Of a stretch of DNA of 17,993 bases, positions 1 through 7,644 are shown piece after piece. This DNA comes from Acidobacteriota bacterium. Its GTDB lineage: Bacteria > Acidobacteriota > Terriglobia > Terriglobales > Acidobacteriaceae. The translations under genes were made by a program, and so were the position numbers. The stretch lies in contig JAJXYW010000015.1 in NCBI GenBank assembly GCA_021780415.1, positions 1-17,993 of the forward strand. Reading direction: 5' to 3'. Positions within the stretch are counted from its first letter, which is position 1, and each line of letters begins with the position of its first letter. The notes under the pieces are model-generated. The model was given only the letters and a program-made list of their open reading frames with translations, was not told the origin of the DNA and ran no database searches.

Positions 1-123
1 CGGATTATGCTTCGACAGCACCTTCGTAATCGCCGCCGTCAGCGTCGTCTTGCCATGATCAATATGTCCAATCGTCCCTATGTTTACGTGCGGCTTGCTG
101 CGATCAAATTTTTCCTTGCCCAT
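1..123 (-). CDS. tuf: Elongation factor Tu, N-terminal part (cut by window edge)
   Basis: EF-Tu carries aminoacyl-tRNA to the ribosome as a GTP complex in the cytoplasm. Only the first 41 codons are inside the window. The ATG is at 123, and the protein begins [20 protein letters not shown], followed by the P-loop [10 protein letters not shown] at about residues 19-28. This N-terminus is essentially diagnostic for EF-Tu. A purine-rich ribosome-binding stretch (GGAGAG) lies just upstream of the start. The gene follows fusA by about 100 bases in the same direction, the classical end of the str operon (rpsL-rpsG-fusA-tuf). The rest of the gene lies beyond position 1. Confidence 0.97.
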   Translation of the reverse strand, partial: MGKEKFDRSKPHVNIGTIGHIDHGKTTLTAAITKVLSKHNP

Positions 124-181
124 GACTCTCTCCGTGTTGCCAAAAATTCAAAGGCCCGACTTGGCGCCTTGCTCTGTTTTT

Positions 182-217
182 GCGCGCGCCAGCTAGCTTC
201 GCTGGCTCCAGCGCGCG
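182..217. repeat. Imperfect GC-rich hairpin between fusA and tuf
   Basis: An inner stem CCAGC/GCTGG (189-193 with 201-205) is enclosed by GCGCGC arms (182-187 and 211-216), with a small asymmetric bulge. There is no T-run after the stem in either direction, so it is not a classical intrinsic terminator. It may be an mRNA processing or attenuation element that separates fusA from tuf expression. Confidence 0.45.
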
Positions 218-225
218 GCTGGTGG

Positions 226-2319
226 CTACTTGCTGTCCTTGCCCTGCACCTTCGCAATAATCTCTTCCGAGACCGAGCGTGGTGCCTCCTCATACTGCTT
301 GAACTCCATCGAGAAGTTCGCCCGGCCCTGCGTCGATCCGCGCATCGCGGTCGCATAGCCAAACATCGTCGACAGCGGCACGGTCGCCTTGATAGCCTGA
401 ACGCCGCCCACCATCTCCATGCCTTCGATACGCCCACGGCGGCTATTCAGATCGCCGATGATCGTACCCATATACTCCTCGGGAACCGTGACTTCAACGG
501 CCATCACGGGCTCCAGCAGCACCGGCTTCGCCTTGCGTGCCGCCTCCTTGAACGCCATTGATCCGGCGATCTTGAAGGCCATTTCGTTTGAATCGACGTC
601 GTGATAGCTGCCGTCGTACAGGCTCACCTTGACGTCGACCATCTCGTAACCAGCCAGAATTCCGCCCAGCAGCGCTTCCTGGATGCCCTGGTCGATCGGC
701 TTGATGTACTCCTTGGGAATCGTGCCGCCCTTGGTGTCGTTCGAAAACTCGTATCCCTTGCCTGGCTCATTCGGCGAGATGCGAATCTTCGCGTGGCCGT
801 AGTTACCCGAGCCACCCGTCTGCCGGATGTACTTACCCTCCGCCTCGGCGTTCGCGCGGATCGTCTCGCGGTAGTTCACCTGCGGCTTGCCGACGTTCGC
901 CTCAACCTTGTACTCGCGCATCATGCGGTCGACGATGATCTCAAGATGCAACTCGCCCATGCCCGAGATGATTGTCTGGCCATTGGTAATATCGGTCCGA
1001 ACCTTAAAGGTCGGATCTTCCTGCGCGAGCTTGGCCAACGCCATGCCCATCTTTTCCTGATCCACCTTGGTCTTCGGCTCAACCGCCACTTCGATCACAG
1101 GCGCCGGGAAGTCGATCGACTCCAGAAGAATCGGAGCTTTGTCGCTACAGATCGTATCGCCCGTGTTGAGGTTCTTGAGACCGACGGCAGCACAGATATC
1201 GCCCGCCATGATCTCCGTAATCTCTTCACGCTTGTTGGCGTGCATCTTCAGCAGACGTCCAATTCTTTCGGTCTTGCCCGTGCGCGGATTCAGCACCGAG
1301 TCGCCCGTCTTCAGCACGCCCGAATAAATGCGAATGAAGATAAGTTGACCGACAAACGGGTCTGTCATGATCTTGAATCCCAGCGCAGCCAGCGGCTCGG
1401 TATCGTCCGCGCGGCGAACCAGCTTCACTTCCGGCTCACCTGGCTCCGTGCCCTCGATCGGCGGAACATCCAGCGGGCTCGGCAGGTAATCGACCACCGC
1501 GTCGAGAAGAGTCTGCACGCCTTTATTCTTGAACGACGAACCACATAGCACCGGGAAGACATGCATCGCGATCGTCGCCTTTCGAATGGCGCGCTTCAAC
1601 TCCGGAATCGTGATTTCCTCGCCCTCGAGGTACTTGTGCATCACATCTTCGTCAGAGTCGGCAACCGCTTCAATCAGCTCCGTGCGGAACTTCTCCGCCT
1701 TGGCCTTCAACTCTTCGGGAACCTCTTCGACGTCGTACTTCGCGCCCATGGTCTCGTCATGCCACAGAATCGCCTTCATCTCCACCAGGTCCACAACGCC
1801 GGCAAACTTCGCCTCTTCGCCGATAGGAATCTGGATCGGAACCGCGCGCGCACCGAGGCGTTGCACGATGGTCGAGGTCGCGTACTCAAAGTTCGCGCCA
1901 GCCTTGTCCATCTTGTTGATGAACGAAATCCGCGGAACCTTATACTTGTTCGCCTGGCGCCACACCGTCTCAGACTGCGGCTGCACGCCCGCAACCGCAT
2001 CAAAGCACGCCACCGCGCCGTCGAGCACGCGCAGCGAGCGCTCCACTTCAGCAGTGAAGTCCACGTGACCCGGCGTATCGATGATGTTGATGCGAATGCC
2101 ATTCCACGTGCAGGTGGTCGCAGCAGAGGTGATCGTGATGCCACGCTCCTGCTCCTGCTCCATCCAGTCCATGGTGGCCGTGCCCTCGTGCACCTCGCCG
2201 ATACGGTGCGTAATGCCCGTATAGAACAGGATGCGCTCGGTCGTCGTCGTCTTGCCGGCGTCGATATGAGCCATGATGCCAATGTTTCGGCATTTTGCGA
2301 GAGGTACTGTGCGTGCCAC
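226..2319 (-). CDS. fusA: Elongation factor G
   Basis: EF-G is the GTPase that drives translocation of tRNA and mRNA on the ribosome. The 697-residue protein is the usual full length. GTPase motifs are intact: P-loop AHIDAGKTT (residues 17-25), switch segment [10 protein letters not shown] (59-68), DTPGH (81-85) and NKMD (135-138). The C-terminal domains contain conserved EF-G stretches such as GMGELHLEI, and GRGRIEGME near the end. The start codon is GTG at 2319, preceded by an AAGGAT ribosome-binding site; the next ATG would delete the P-loop. It lies 86 bases after rpsG and about 100 bases before tuf, all on the minus strand, in standard str operon order. No sign of the divergent second EF-G type. 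Identification is secure. Confidence 0.98.
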   Translation of the reverse strand: MARTVPLAKCRNIGIMAHIDAGKTTTTERILFYTGITHRIGEVHEGTATMDWMEQEQERGITITSAATTCTWNGIRINIIDTPGHVDFTAEVERSLRVLDGAVACFDAVAGVQPQSETVWRQANKYKVPRISFINKMDKAGANFEYATSTIVQRLGARAVPIQIPIGEEAKFAGVVDLVEMKAILWHDETMGAKYDVEEVPEELKAKAEKFRTELIEAVADSDEDVMHKYLEGEEITIPELKRAIRKATIAMHVFPVLCGSSFKNKGVQTLLDAVVDYLPSPLDVPPIEGTEPGEPEVKLVRRADDTEPLAALGFKIMTDPFVGQLIFIRIYSGVLKTGDSVLNPRTGKTERIGRLLKMHANKREEITEIMAGDICAAVGLKNLNTGDTICSDKAPILLESIDFPAPVIEVAVEPKTKVDQEKMGMALAKLAQEDPTFKVRTDITNGQTIISGMGELHLEIIVDRMMREYKVEANVGKPQVNYRETIRANAEAEGKYIRQTGGSGNYGHAKIRISPNEPGKGYEFSNDTKGGTIPKEYIKPIDQGIQEALLGGILAGYEMVDVKVSLYDGSYHDVDSNEMAFKIAGSMAFKEAARKAKPVLLEPVMAVEVTVPEEYMGTIIGDLNSRRGRIEGMEMVGGVQAIKATVPLSTMFGYATAMRGSTQGRANFSMEFKQYEEAPRSVSEEIIAKVQGKDSK

Positions 2320-2405
2320 GGTGATCCTTTTCTTTTATGCGAGCCATTCAGCCCGCGGTTGCTACAAATTTTCCAGTCCAGCAAAAGCCTTCTGTCGAAG
2401 AGCTC

Positions 2406-2876
2406 TTACCAGCGATAGTGTGCGAACGCCTTGTTCGCCTCGGCCATACGATGAACGTCTTCCTTCTTCTTCATCGCGGCGCCGCGGCCATTGGCTGCAT
2501 CGAGCAGTTCGGCGGTCAACTTCTCCACCATTCCCTTTTCACCACGCGCGCGGCCATAGGTTACGAGCCAGCGAATCGCCAGCGACGTCCGGCGCTCCGG
2601 GAGCACCTCGATCGGCACCTGATAGTTCGCTCCGCCCACTCGGCGGCTCTTCACTTCCAGCATCGGCTTCACGTTCTCGACGGCCTTCTTGAACAGCTTC
2701 AGCGCCTCATCCCCACCCTTGGCTTCCAGGTTGGTCATCGCCTGATAGAAGATGCCCTGGGCAGTCGACTTCTTACCGCCCCACATCATGCTGTTCACGA
2801 ACTTCGTCACCAGCGTCGACCCATAGATCGGATCGGCTGGCACGTCACGCTTGGGAATAAATCCTTTTCTCGGCAT
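2406..2876 (-). CDS. rpsG: 30S ribosomal protein S7
   Basis: S7 is a primary 16S rRNA-binding protein that nucleates assembly of the 30S head. The 156 residues match the standard bacterial length. The sequence starts [20 protein letters not shown] and carries the family signature around [13 protein letters not shown] (residues 28-40) and [12 protein letters not shown] (about 81-92), with the usual basic C-terminal part ending in AFAHYRW. The ATG at 2876 is preceded by a purine-rich AAGAAGAG tract instead of a strong Shine-Dalgarno sequence. In E. coli S7 represses its operon by binding the rpsL-rpsG spacer. Here that spacer is 147 bases long and holds a large inverted repeat, so any such control would look different. 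Confidence 0.98.
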   Translation of the reverse strand: MPRKGFIPKRDVPADPIYGSTLVTKFVNSMMWGGKKSTAQGIFYQAMTNLEAKGGDEALKLFKKAVENVKPMLEVKSRRVGGANYQVPIEVLPERRTSLAIRWLVTYGRARGEKGMVEKLTAELLDAANGRGAAMKKKEDVHRMAEANKAFAHYRW

Positions 2877-2940
2877 CTCTTCTTCTTTCTCTTCTTCCCC
2901 CAGCGCGGTGAACCTCTCACGAGCTGGGCCTGTATAAAAC

Positions 2941-3014
2941 GTTCTCAGTTGTCAGCTATCAGTTCTCAGTACCGCCAGCCTCAAACTGAGAACTGACCCC
3001 TGAGAACTGACAAC
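2941..3014. repeat. REP-like interrupted inverted repeat between rpsL and rpsG
   Basis: TCAGTTCTCAGT (2959-2970) is matched exactly by its reverse complement ACTGAGAACTGA (2985-2996). Outside these, GTTGTCAG (2948-2955) is matched by CTGACAAC (3007-3014). A further copy of the core, TGAGAACTGA, sits at 3001-3010. The result is a long imperfect hairpin built from a repeated 10-12-base unit, as in dispersed REP-like or MITE-like elements. It lies inside an operon spacer where r-protein control is known in other bacteria. Confidence 0.75.
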
Positions 3015-3023
3015 CCGAATCTT

Positions 3024-3407
3024 TTACTTGCTGCTCGCCTTCGGCCTCTTTGCGCCATACTTCGAGCGGCTCTGCTTACGATTCGCCACGCCAACCGAAT
3101 CCAGCGTTCCGCGAACCACGTGGTACCGAACACCCGGCAGATCCTTCACACGGCCGCCGCGGATCAGCACAATCGAGTGCTCCTGCAGGTTGTGGCCAAT
3201 GCCCGGGATATAGGTCGTAACCTCAATGCCGTTAGTCAGGCGAACACGCGCAACCTTGCGCAGCGCCGAGTTCGGCTTCTTGGGGGTCTGCGTGTACACG
3301 CGGGTGCACACACCGCGGCGCTGCGGCGAACCCTGCAGCGCAGGCGATGCAGTCTTGTAGCGGGTCGGCGTCCGGCCCTGCTTGACGAGCTGATGAAACG
3401 TAGGCAC
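3024..3407 (-). CDS. rpsL: 30S ribosomal protein S12
   Basis: S12 sits at the ribosomal decoding centre and controls accuracy. From the GTG at 3407 the protein has 127 residues, the normal length. A longer open frame exists upstream but is not S12-like. The GTG is preceded by a perfect AAGGAG with seven bases of spacing, which settles the start. Conserved features are [27 protein letters not shown] (about residues 30-56) and [12 protein letters not shown] (85-96). The lysines where streptomycin-resistance mutations usually arise (K43 and K88, counting Met) are wild type, and D89, the usual methylthiolation site, is present. It is the first gene of the str operon. Confidence 0.97.
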   Translation of the reverse strand: MPTFHQLVKQGRTPTRYKTASPALQGSPQRRGVCTRVYTQTPKKPNSALRKVARVRLTNGIEVTTYIPGIGHNLQEHSIVLIRGGRVKDLPGVRYHVVRGTLDSVGVANRKQSRSKYGAKRPKASSK

Positions 3408-3424
3408 TTTACTACTCCTTGGCT

Positions 3425-3463
3425 CTACCCGAAGGTAGTTACTTCCCGAAACTCTTGTTCGGG
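3425..3463 (-). promoter_or_regulatory. Two hairpins in the rpsL 5' leader
   Basis: Read on the minus strand, the leader folds into TTCGGG/CCCGAA-type arms (3458-3463 with 3445-3450, 7-base loop). Next comes a compact CTACC-TTCG-GGTAG stem with a UUCG tetraloop (3425-3438), ending a few bases before the AAGGAG of rpsL. Stable stems this close to the ribosome-binding site could be an r-protein autoregulatory site. No known leader family is recognised, so the function is inferred. Confidence 0.45.
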
Positions 3464-3940
3464 CTCGGTGCAGGGCAGCTCCCGTCGCTCTACTCCCATG
3501 CGCCAAAGGCAACGTCCAGCCAGACGCACGGAAGGCGGAACATGCGAACACGTCCCGGCGAAGTTCTGAATCCTGCACGCGGCCGTACTTCCGACTGCGC
3601 GTACCACTAACAACCCAACTGCAAACCACTCAAGCGAGATAACAGTCGACGGTGGCCGAGGTGCATCAAGCCAGCTCTCACAAGCCGCTCAACGACTCCA
3701 CTCCGTTTCGCTGTTCCGGCCCACATAGCCCATCCCCATGGGGTCCCGCCGTGGTGCAGCGGGGAGGAGGGTGTCGCAGGCGCGATTAGATAGGCATCAT
3801 GCCAACCGCAGACTAACTGATTCCCCCCTCAAACATCCGGGCGAACCCTGCGGTGAATCTCTTGTATCCAGTATAGCGCGGGCCAAAGCCCGCCGAGCCT
3901 CTTCATGACGGCACGTTCCGGATACTCGCGGAACCTTCTA
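3464..3940 (-). other. Long rpsL leader without a credible gene
   Basis: No reading frame here resembles a known protein. If transcription starts at the promoter at 3941-3969, this is a 5' untranslated region of about 500 bases. It contains a small stem GCGGGC-CAAA-GCCCGC (3878-3893), a second -10-like TATACT (3875-3870, minus strand) without a good -35, and the palindrome CCCCATGGGG (3734-3743). No tRNA or recognised RNA family was found by eye. Confidence 0.4.
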
Positions 3941-3969
3941 ACTGTATCAAGTCGCCACGAAGCCGTCAA
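3941..3969 (-). promoter_or_regulatory. Putative sigma70-type promoter of the str operon
   Basis: On the minus strand TTGACG (3969-3964) and TACAGT (3946-3941) are separated by exactly 17 bases, a good housekeeping promoter with one mismatch at the -35 and two at the -10. The predicted start, near 3934, gives a leader of about 525 bases before rpsL. A promoter closer to the gene cannot be excluded. Confidence 0.5.
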
Positions 3970-4118
3970 GATTCCTCTCAGACCGGTAGCGTACCGACTC
4001 CCGGGCCGCCGGCCATCCCTCAAGAACTAAAACTAATGAGGACAGCGTTTGACCACACCTATCCAGTCGCGAGCGCGTAAACCGAACTCAATCAGCGCTA
4101 AGCCCTGAAGGCAACACT

Positions 4119-4160
4119 TGAGCCAGGGGTCGCCTATCCGGATAGGCGACCCCTGGCTCA
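4119..4160. repeat. Perfect 42-bp palindrome
   Basis: Every base from 4119 to 4139 pairs with 4140-4160. The left arm includes GAGCCAGGGGTCGCC and the right arm its reverse complement, with the centre at TATCC/GGATA and no loop. One bulged base allows three more pairs (CAC/GTG) outside. It lies between the str-operon promoter region and the AHSA1 gene, and no T-run follows. It could extrude as a cruciform, be two head-to-head copies of a short repeat, or be a sequencing or assembly fold-back. Confidence 0.9.
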
Positions 4161-4246
4161 GTGACGGGAAGCACCTTTTCAACTAAGCCCCTCCCCGCCA
4201 CCCTGAGATGTTTCTCGCGCATCACGATCGTCAAAACGTCAACTTC

Positions 4247-4756
4247 CTATTTCGCCGGCGCCAGCCCCGCAATAACTGCTGCAACTTTATCGAGTATCTG
4301 GTTCCAACCCTCCAGTTGACCGCTATTTTTCGCGCTTTCCATGGGTTCATTTCCAATGAAGGTGAGCTTCGTCTGGCCGTTCCCGAGATCCTCAAAGAGA
4401 GTCACGTCGTTCGCGCCGTCTATGGCTTCATGTTCTATTCCCAACTGCTCAGGCTCAACCTTGTTTCCCTTCGAGTCCGAAAAGTACATGGAGGAGACGA
4501 TCTTCTCGTGCAGAACAATCTCGTGGTACTCACCACCATTCCAGAACTCCTGCCCGTCCGGCGCTCTCATGCAGCAAAGAAATCTCCCTCCCACGCGAAA
4601 ATCCATCTGGCAAACAGGCGCACTAAAGCCCTTCGGCCCCCACCACTGCATTACGTAGTTCGGATCTGTCCACGCCTTCCAAACCAACTCGCGTGGGGCA
4701 TCAAAAACTCTTGTGATAACCATCCGCTCCGTCTCGTTACCCGTGTTGTTTGTCAT
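4247..4756 (-). CDS. AHSA1/SRPBCC domain protein
   Basis: A 169-residue member of the START-like SRPBCC fold, AHSA1 (activator of Hsp90 ATPase homologue) group. These proteins have a deep hydrophobic ligand cavity; the ligand here is unknown. Typical marks are RVFDAPRELVWKAWTDPNYVMQWWGPKGFS (about residues 16-45), DFRVGGRF (52-59) and a C-terminal helix ending EGWNQILDKVAAVI. The ATG at 4756 has GGAGG and GGAG just upstream; a start at Met12 is possible but has weaker support. The gene overlaps the 3' end of the arsR-like gene by 20 bases, so the two are co-transcribed and probably translationally coupled. ArsR-AHSA1 pairs are common in soil bacteria. The role is inferred only at family level. 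Confidence 0.88.
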   Translation of the reverse strand: MTNNTGNETERMVITRVFDAPRELVWKAWTDPNYVMQWWGPKGFSAPVCQMDFRVGGRFLCCMRAPDGQEFWNGGEYHEIVLHEKIVSSMYFSDSKGNKVEPEQLGIEHEAIDGANDVTLFEDLGNGQTKLTFIGNEPMESAKNSGQLEGWNQILDKVAAVIAGLAPAK

Positions 4757-5084
4757 CTCCGACCTCCGCTCTTTTCATTTGAGTCACAACCACATCCAGC
4801 TTGTCGAAACTCTCTTCCCAGAATCGGCGATAGCTCATCGCCCAGTCGCTGACTGCCTTGATCGCCTCCGGCCTAAGCATGCACACACTCTCTCGCCCCC
4901 GCTTCGTCTTGATCACAATCCGCGCCTTCACCAGGTAGGCAACATGTTTTGAAATCATCTGCTGCGAGAGTGCAAAAGGTTCCGTCAATCCATGCACAGA
5001 GGCTGGCCCATGGGAGAGCCGTTCGATCATTGCCCGCCGGGTTGGATCAGACAAAGCCGTAAAGGTCGTACCCAATTTATCCAC
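4737..5084 (-). CDS. ArsR-family winged-helix repressor
   Basis: A 115-residue DNA-binding regulator. The opening LGTTFTALSDPTRRAMIERLSHGP is typical of the ArsR subgroup found next to AHSA1 genes. The recognition helix falls around SQQMISKHVAYL (about residues 40-51), followed by a wing (KTKRGRESVCML). The ELCVCDL-type cysteine metal site of classical arsenic or cadmium sensors is absent, so metal sensing is unlikely. The start is uncertain: GTG at 5084 is the first possible codon after an in-frame TGA, but it has no Shine-Dalgarno sequence and sits beside a -10-like element. A TTG three codons later is an alternative. It probably represses its own promoter and the downstream SRPBCC gene. 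Confidence 0.88.
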   Translation of the reverse strand: MDKLGTTFTALSDPTRRAMIERLSHGPASVHGLTEPFALSQQMISKHVAYLVKARIVIKTKRGRESVCMLRPEAIKAVSDWAMSYRRFWEESFDKLDVVVTQMKRAEVGDDKQHG

Positions 5085-5085
5085 A

Positions 5086-5118
5086 ACTATATGGTAGTGG
5101 ATATTCCATCCATGTCAA
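5086..5118 (-). promoter_or_regulatory. Putative arsR promoter and operator
   Basis: On the minus strand a perfect -35 TTGACA (5118-5113) is followed by CATATA (5093-5088, 19-base spacer) or TATAGT (5091-5086, 21-base spacer). The spacer holds a dyad, TGGAATATCCA, flanked by ATGG and CCAT, which could be the ArsR operator. The long spacer and the GTG start directly at the -10 are unusual. Confidence 0.4.
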
Positions 5119-5136
5119 GGGTGAATTTTGCGGCCC

Positions 5137-5184
5137 CGGGCGCCCCATTTATCGCGCGGCTTCTTGCGCGATGAGTGGGGCCCG
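5137..5184. repeat. Large imperfect hairpin between the divergent genes
   Basis: The outer stem GCCCCA/TGGGGC (5142-5147 with 5176-5181) and inner stem ATCGCGC/GCGCGAT (5151-5157 with 5166-5172) enclose an 8-base loop and are separated by a 3/3 internal loop. CGG/CCG pairs can extend it outwards to 5137 and 5184. There is no T-run. It resembles a dispersed palindromic element more than a terminator. The rest of the 5085-5378 gap shows no gene. Confidence 0.65.
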
Positions 5185-5363
5185 CTCTGCCGAAGAACCA
5201 GGCCCCGAGCGAGCGTTCCTTCCTCGCTCAGACGGTAACGCCAGAGTGAAGCCGCAGGCGCAACGACCAAATTGCCTTCCTCGCTGTCACCCAAGCCCCC
5301 AATCAAACACCACGCGAAGCCCCTCGCCGTTCGCACAGTACCTTCCGCCGTCCGCGCAGGACT

Positions 5364-5371
5364 GATACGCT
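5364..5371 (+). promoter_or_regulatory. Extended -10-like element before the S9 peptidase gene
   Basis: TGATACGCT has the extended -10 form TG-N-TACGCT and ends seven bases before the ATG at 5379. No convincing -35 is seen. If used, transcription would start at or next to the start codon, which fits the lack of a Shine-Dalgarno sequence at the right distance. Confidence 0.3.
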
Positions 5372-5378
5372 GTCCAGC

Positions 5379-7421
5379 ATGATCTTTCCCGCTAGCCGCG
5401 CCCGCCTGCCACTCTACGCCGCTGCCTCTTCCCTGCTGCTCACCACAGCCCTCGCCGCTCAATCTCCAGCCAAACCCGCCCTCGCCGCCGCACCCGACAC
5501 CGCCAATCCCAGCCAGTCCTTCACCAGCGCCGCCCAGCCCGGTGGCGTCGCCCTCTCGCCCAACGGCACCGCCATAGCCTGGACCCTCCGCGGCCACGAG
5601 GACTCCACCCTCCACCTCACCGACATCGCCGATCCCGCCAGCACCAAACTCATCCAGGTCAAAGGCGCAGCCCACTGCTCCTACGCCTCACCCATCTGGT
5701 CCCCCGACGGCAACACCCTCGCCTTCCTCTCCACCTGCACAGGCGACAAAGCCAGGCCCGACCAGCAGCAGATCTTCCTCTGGTCCAAGGCCACCGGCAA
5801 GGTCAGGCAGCTCTCCCACCTCACCGGCAACCTTCAGCAGCCCGCCTGGTCCCCCGACGGTCGCTCCATCGCCTTCCTCTTCGTCCAAAACGCCACCCGC
5901 TCCGCCGGCGCACTCGACGCCATGAAGCCCTGGTCCGGCGTCATCGGCGAAGACGGCGTCGAGATCCAGCGCGTCGACTCCATCGACGTCGCCACCGGCA
6001 ACGCGGCCTTCATCACCCCCGCCAACCTCCACGTCTACGAGTTCGCCTGGGCGCCCACCGCACCCGAGATCACCTTCATTGCCGCCAACCCTCCCGGCGA
6101 AAACAACTGGTGGATCGCCAAACTCTACACCGCGACCATCACCGGCGGTGCACCGCACGTCGTCCTCGACCCCAACACCGTCCCCGGCCCGCTCCACGGC
6201 CTGCAAATCGCGGTCCCCCGCTTCTCCCCTGACGGCAAGCGCATCGCCTTCATCGGCGGCCTCATGAGCGACCAGGGCTCCACCGGTGGCGACGTCTACA
6301 TCGTTCCCTCCACCGGCGGCTCCCCCACCGACATCACCCCCGGCATCGACGGCACGCCCTGCTTCGAAGCCTGGCTCTCCAACACCCAACTCAGCTTCGT
6401 CGAAGACCGCAGCGGCCACACCGCTCTAGTCAAATGGGACACCTCCACCAACTCCGAAGTCACCGCCAAAGATCTCGGTGAAGCGACCATCTCCGGCGGC
6501 AGCATCAAGGACGCCGTCTCCGTCTCCAATGACGGCAAGGTCGCCTTTGTCGAAAGCAGCTTCACCACCCCGCCCGAGCTCTACCTCCTCGCCAGCGACA
6601 CCGGCGACATCACGCAACTCACACACCTCAACGCCGGCCTCAAGCCCACCGCCAAAACCATCTCCCTCGAGTGGGCCAACGAGGGCTACCACGTCCAGGG
6701 CTGGCTCACCTACCCCGCCGACTACGACCCGGCCAAAAAGTATCCCCTCATCGTCAGCGTCCACGGCGGACCCTCGGCCTCGGTCGGCGCTCGCTGGGGC
6801 AATTCCATGTGGTCGCGGCGCGGCTACTTCGAGTTCCAGCCCAACCCCCGCGGCTCCTTCGGCCAGGGTGAGCGGTTCGTCCAGGCCAACGTCAAGGACT
6901 TCGGCTACGGCGACCTCCGCGACATCCTCAAGGGCATGGACGCGGTCGAGGCCAAAGCCTCCATCGACAAGACCCGCGAGGGCCTCACCGGCTGGTCCTA
7001 CGGCGGCTTCATGACCATGTTCGCCGTCACCCAGACGCATCGCTTCCGCGCCGCCGTCGCCGGTGCCGGCATCTCCAACTGGGAGAGCTACTACGGCGAA
7101 AACTCCATTGACCAGTGGATGATTCCCTTCTTCGGCGCCAGCGTCTACGACGATCCCGCCGTCTACGCCAAGTCCTCGGCCATCACCTTCATCAAGAACG
7201 TCACCACCCCCACGCTCGTCATCGTCGGCGACCGCGACGGCGAGTGCCCCGCCCCACAATCCTTCGAGTTCTGGCACGCTCTCCGCGATCTCGGCGTCAA
7301 AACCCAGCTCGTCGTCTACCCCAACGAAGGCCACGGCTTCCGCAACCCCGACCACATCCGCGACCGCGCCCAGCGCGAAGCAAAGTGGTTTGCAGAAAAC
7401 ATGCCGGAGAGCAGCAGGTAG
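5379..7421 (+). CDS. Exported S9-family prolyl-oligopeptidase-type serine peptidase
   Basis: A 680-residue exported peptidase of the DPP IV / acylaminoacyl-peptidase group, which cleaves short peptides. An N-terminal signal peptide is seen (hydrophobic core about residues 11-27, cleavage near ALA-AQ). A beta-propeller follows with TolB/PD40-type blades: IWSPDGNTLAF (106-116), AWSPDGRSIAF (156-166) and RFSPDGKRIAF (281-291). The alpha/beta-hydrolase domain runs from about 430 to the end. The triad is visible: Ser540 in GWSYGGF, Asp620 in GDRDGE and His652 in NEGHGF. The length is normal and all key residues are present. No Shine-Dalgarno sequence lies before the ATG; an extended -10-like element does. 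It is transcribed alone, and codons are strongly C-ending. Substrate choice, dipeptidyl- or acyl-peptide, cannot be told. Confidence 0.93.
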   Translation: MIFPASRARLPLYAAASSLLLTTALAAQSPAKPALAAAPDTANPSQSFTSAAQPGGVALSPNGTAIAWTLRGHEDSTLHLTDIADPASTKLIQVKGAAHCSYASPIWSPDGNTLAFLSTCTGDKARPDQQQIFLWSKATGKVRQLSHLTGNLQQPAWSPDGRSIAFLFVQNATRSAGALDAMKPWSGVIGEDGVEIQRVDSIDVATGNAAFITPANLHVYEFAWAPTAPEITFIAANPPGENNWWIAKLYTATITGGAPHVVLDPNTVPGPLHGLQIAVPRFSPDGKRIAFIGGLMSDQGSTGGDVYIVPSTGGSPTDITPGIDGTPCFEAWLSNTQLSFVEDRSGHTALVKWDTSTNSEVTAKDLGEATISGGSIKDAVSVSNDGKVAFVESSFTTPPELYLLASDTGDITQLTHLNAGLKPTAKTISLEWANEGYHVQGWLTYPADYDPAKKYPLIVSVHGGPSASVGARWGNSMWSRRGYFEFQPNPRGSFGQGERFVQANVKDFGYGDLRDILKGMDAVEAKASIDKTREGLTGWSYGGFMTMFAVTQTHRFRAAVAGAGISNWESYYGENSIDQWMIPFFGASVYDDPAVYAKSSAITFIKNVTTPTLVIVGDRDGECPAPQSFEFWHALRDLGVKTQLVVYPNEGHGFRNPDHIRDRAQREAKWFAENMPESSR

Positions 7422-7459
7422 GAAGCAGAAATAGTCAGCAATCAAATCCCAGACAACAC

Positions 7460-7488
7460 CGGCCAGCCGCCAAATCGTGGGCTGGCCG
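7460..7488 (+). terminator. Weak terminator-like hairpin after the S9 peptidase gene
   Basis: CGGCCAGCC (7460-7468) pairs with GGCTGGCCG (7480-7488) across an 11-base loop, giving a 9-bp GC-rich stem 38 bases after the stop codon. Only a pyrimidine-rich tail (CTCCTCTTC), not a T-run, follows. It may act as a weak or factor-dependent terminator. Confidence 0.4.
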
Positions 7489-7596
7489 CTCCTCTTCATG
7501 GCGAATTCCTGTTTGCTGTTTGGTGCTTCCTGCATTTCCTATTTGCTCACCGACCGTCCAACCCCTAAACTGGAGTCTCGGAGTTTTTAGTAGTTG

Positions 7597-7638
7597 ACGG
7601 TTTTACCGTTCAGCTTTCGTTCCGGTTGAACGGGGAGG
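7597..7638 (+). promoter_or_regulatory. Mutually exclusive stems overlapping the lipoprotein RBS
   Basis: ACGGT-TTT-ACCGT (7597-7609) and CCGTTCA (7606-7612) with TGAACGG (7627-7633) share bases, so only one stem can form at a time. The second ends inside the GGGGAGG ribosome-binding site (7632-7638) of the gene at 7645. This could modulate translation, but a chance origin cannot be excluded. Confidence 0.3.
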
Positions 7639-7644
7639 TTCTTA

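Noticed and set aside
601..1548. 315-codon plus-strand open frame opposite fusA
   Set aside because: Leu/Arg/His-rich antisense shadow of a fully conserved EF-G.
3408..3629. N-terminal extension of S12 by 74 residues
   Set aside because: A perfect AAGGAG before the GTG at 3407 and the normal length of S12 fix the start; the extension has no S12 similarity.
3829..4023. 64-codon minus-strand frame across the str promoter region
   Set aside because: It overlaps the best promoter, has no ribosome-binding site and shows no recognisable protein features.
5077..5085. Perfect DnaA-box 9-mer TTATCCACA
   Set aside because: A single copy, overlapping the arsR start codon. An origin would need a cluster with AT-rich DNA; one match in 18 kb is compatible with chance.
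6426..7535. 369-codon minus-strand open frame opposite the S9 peptidase gene
   Set aside because: Composed of Gly/Val/Asp/Glu/Ala repeats with no motifs; a shadow of the peptidase, whose catalytic triad is clear.
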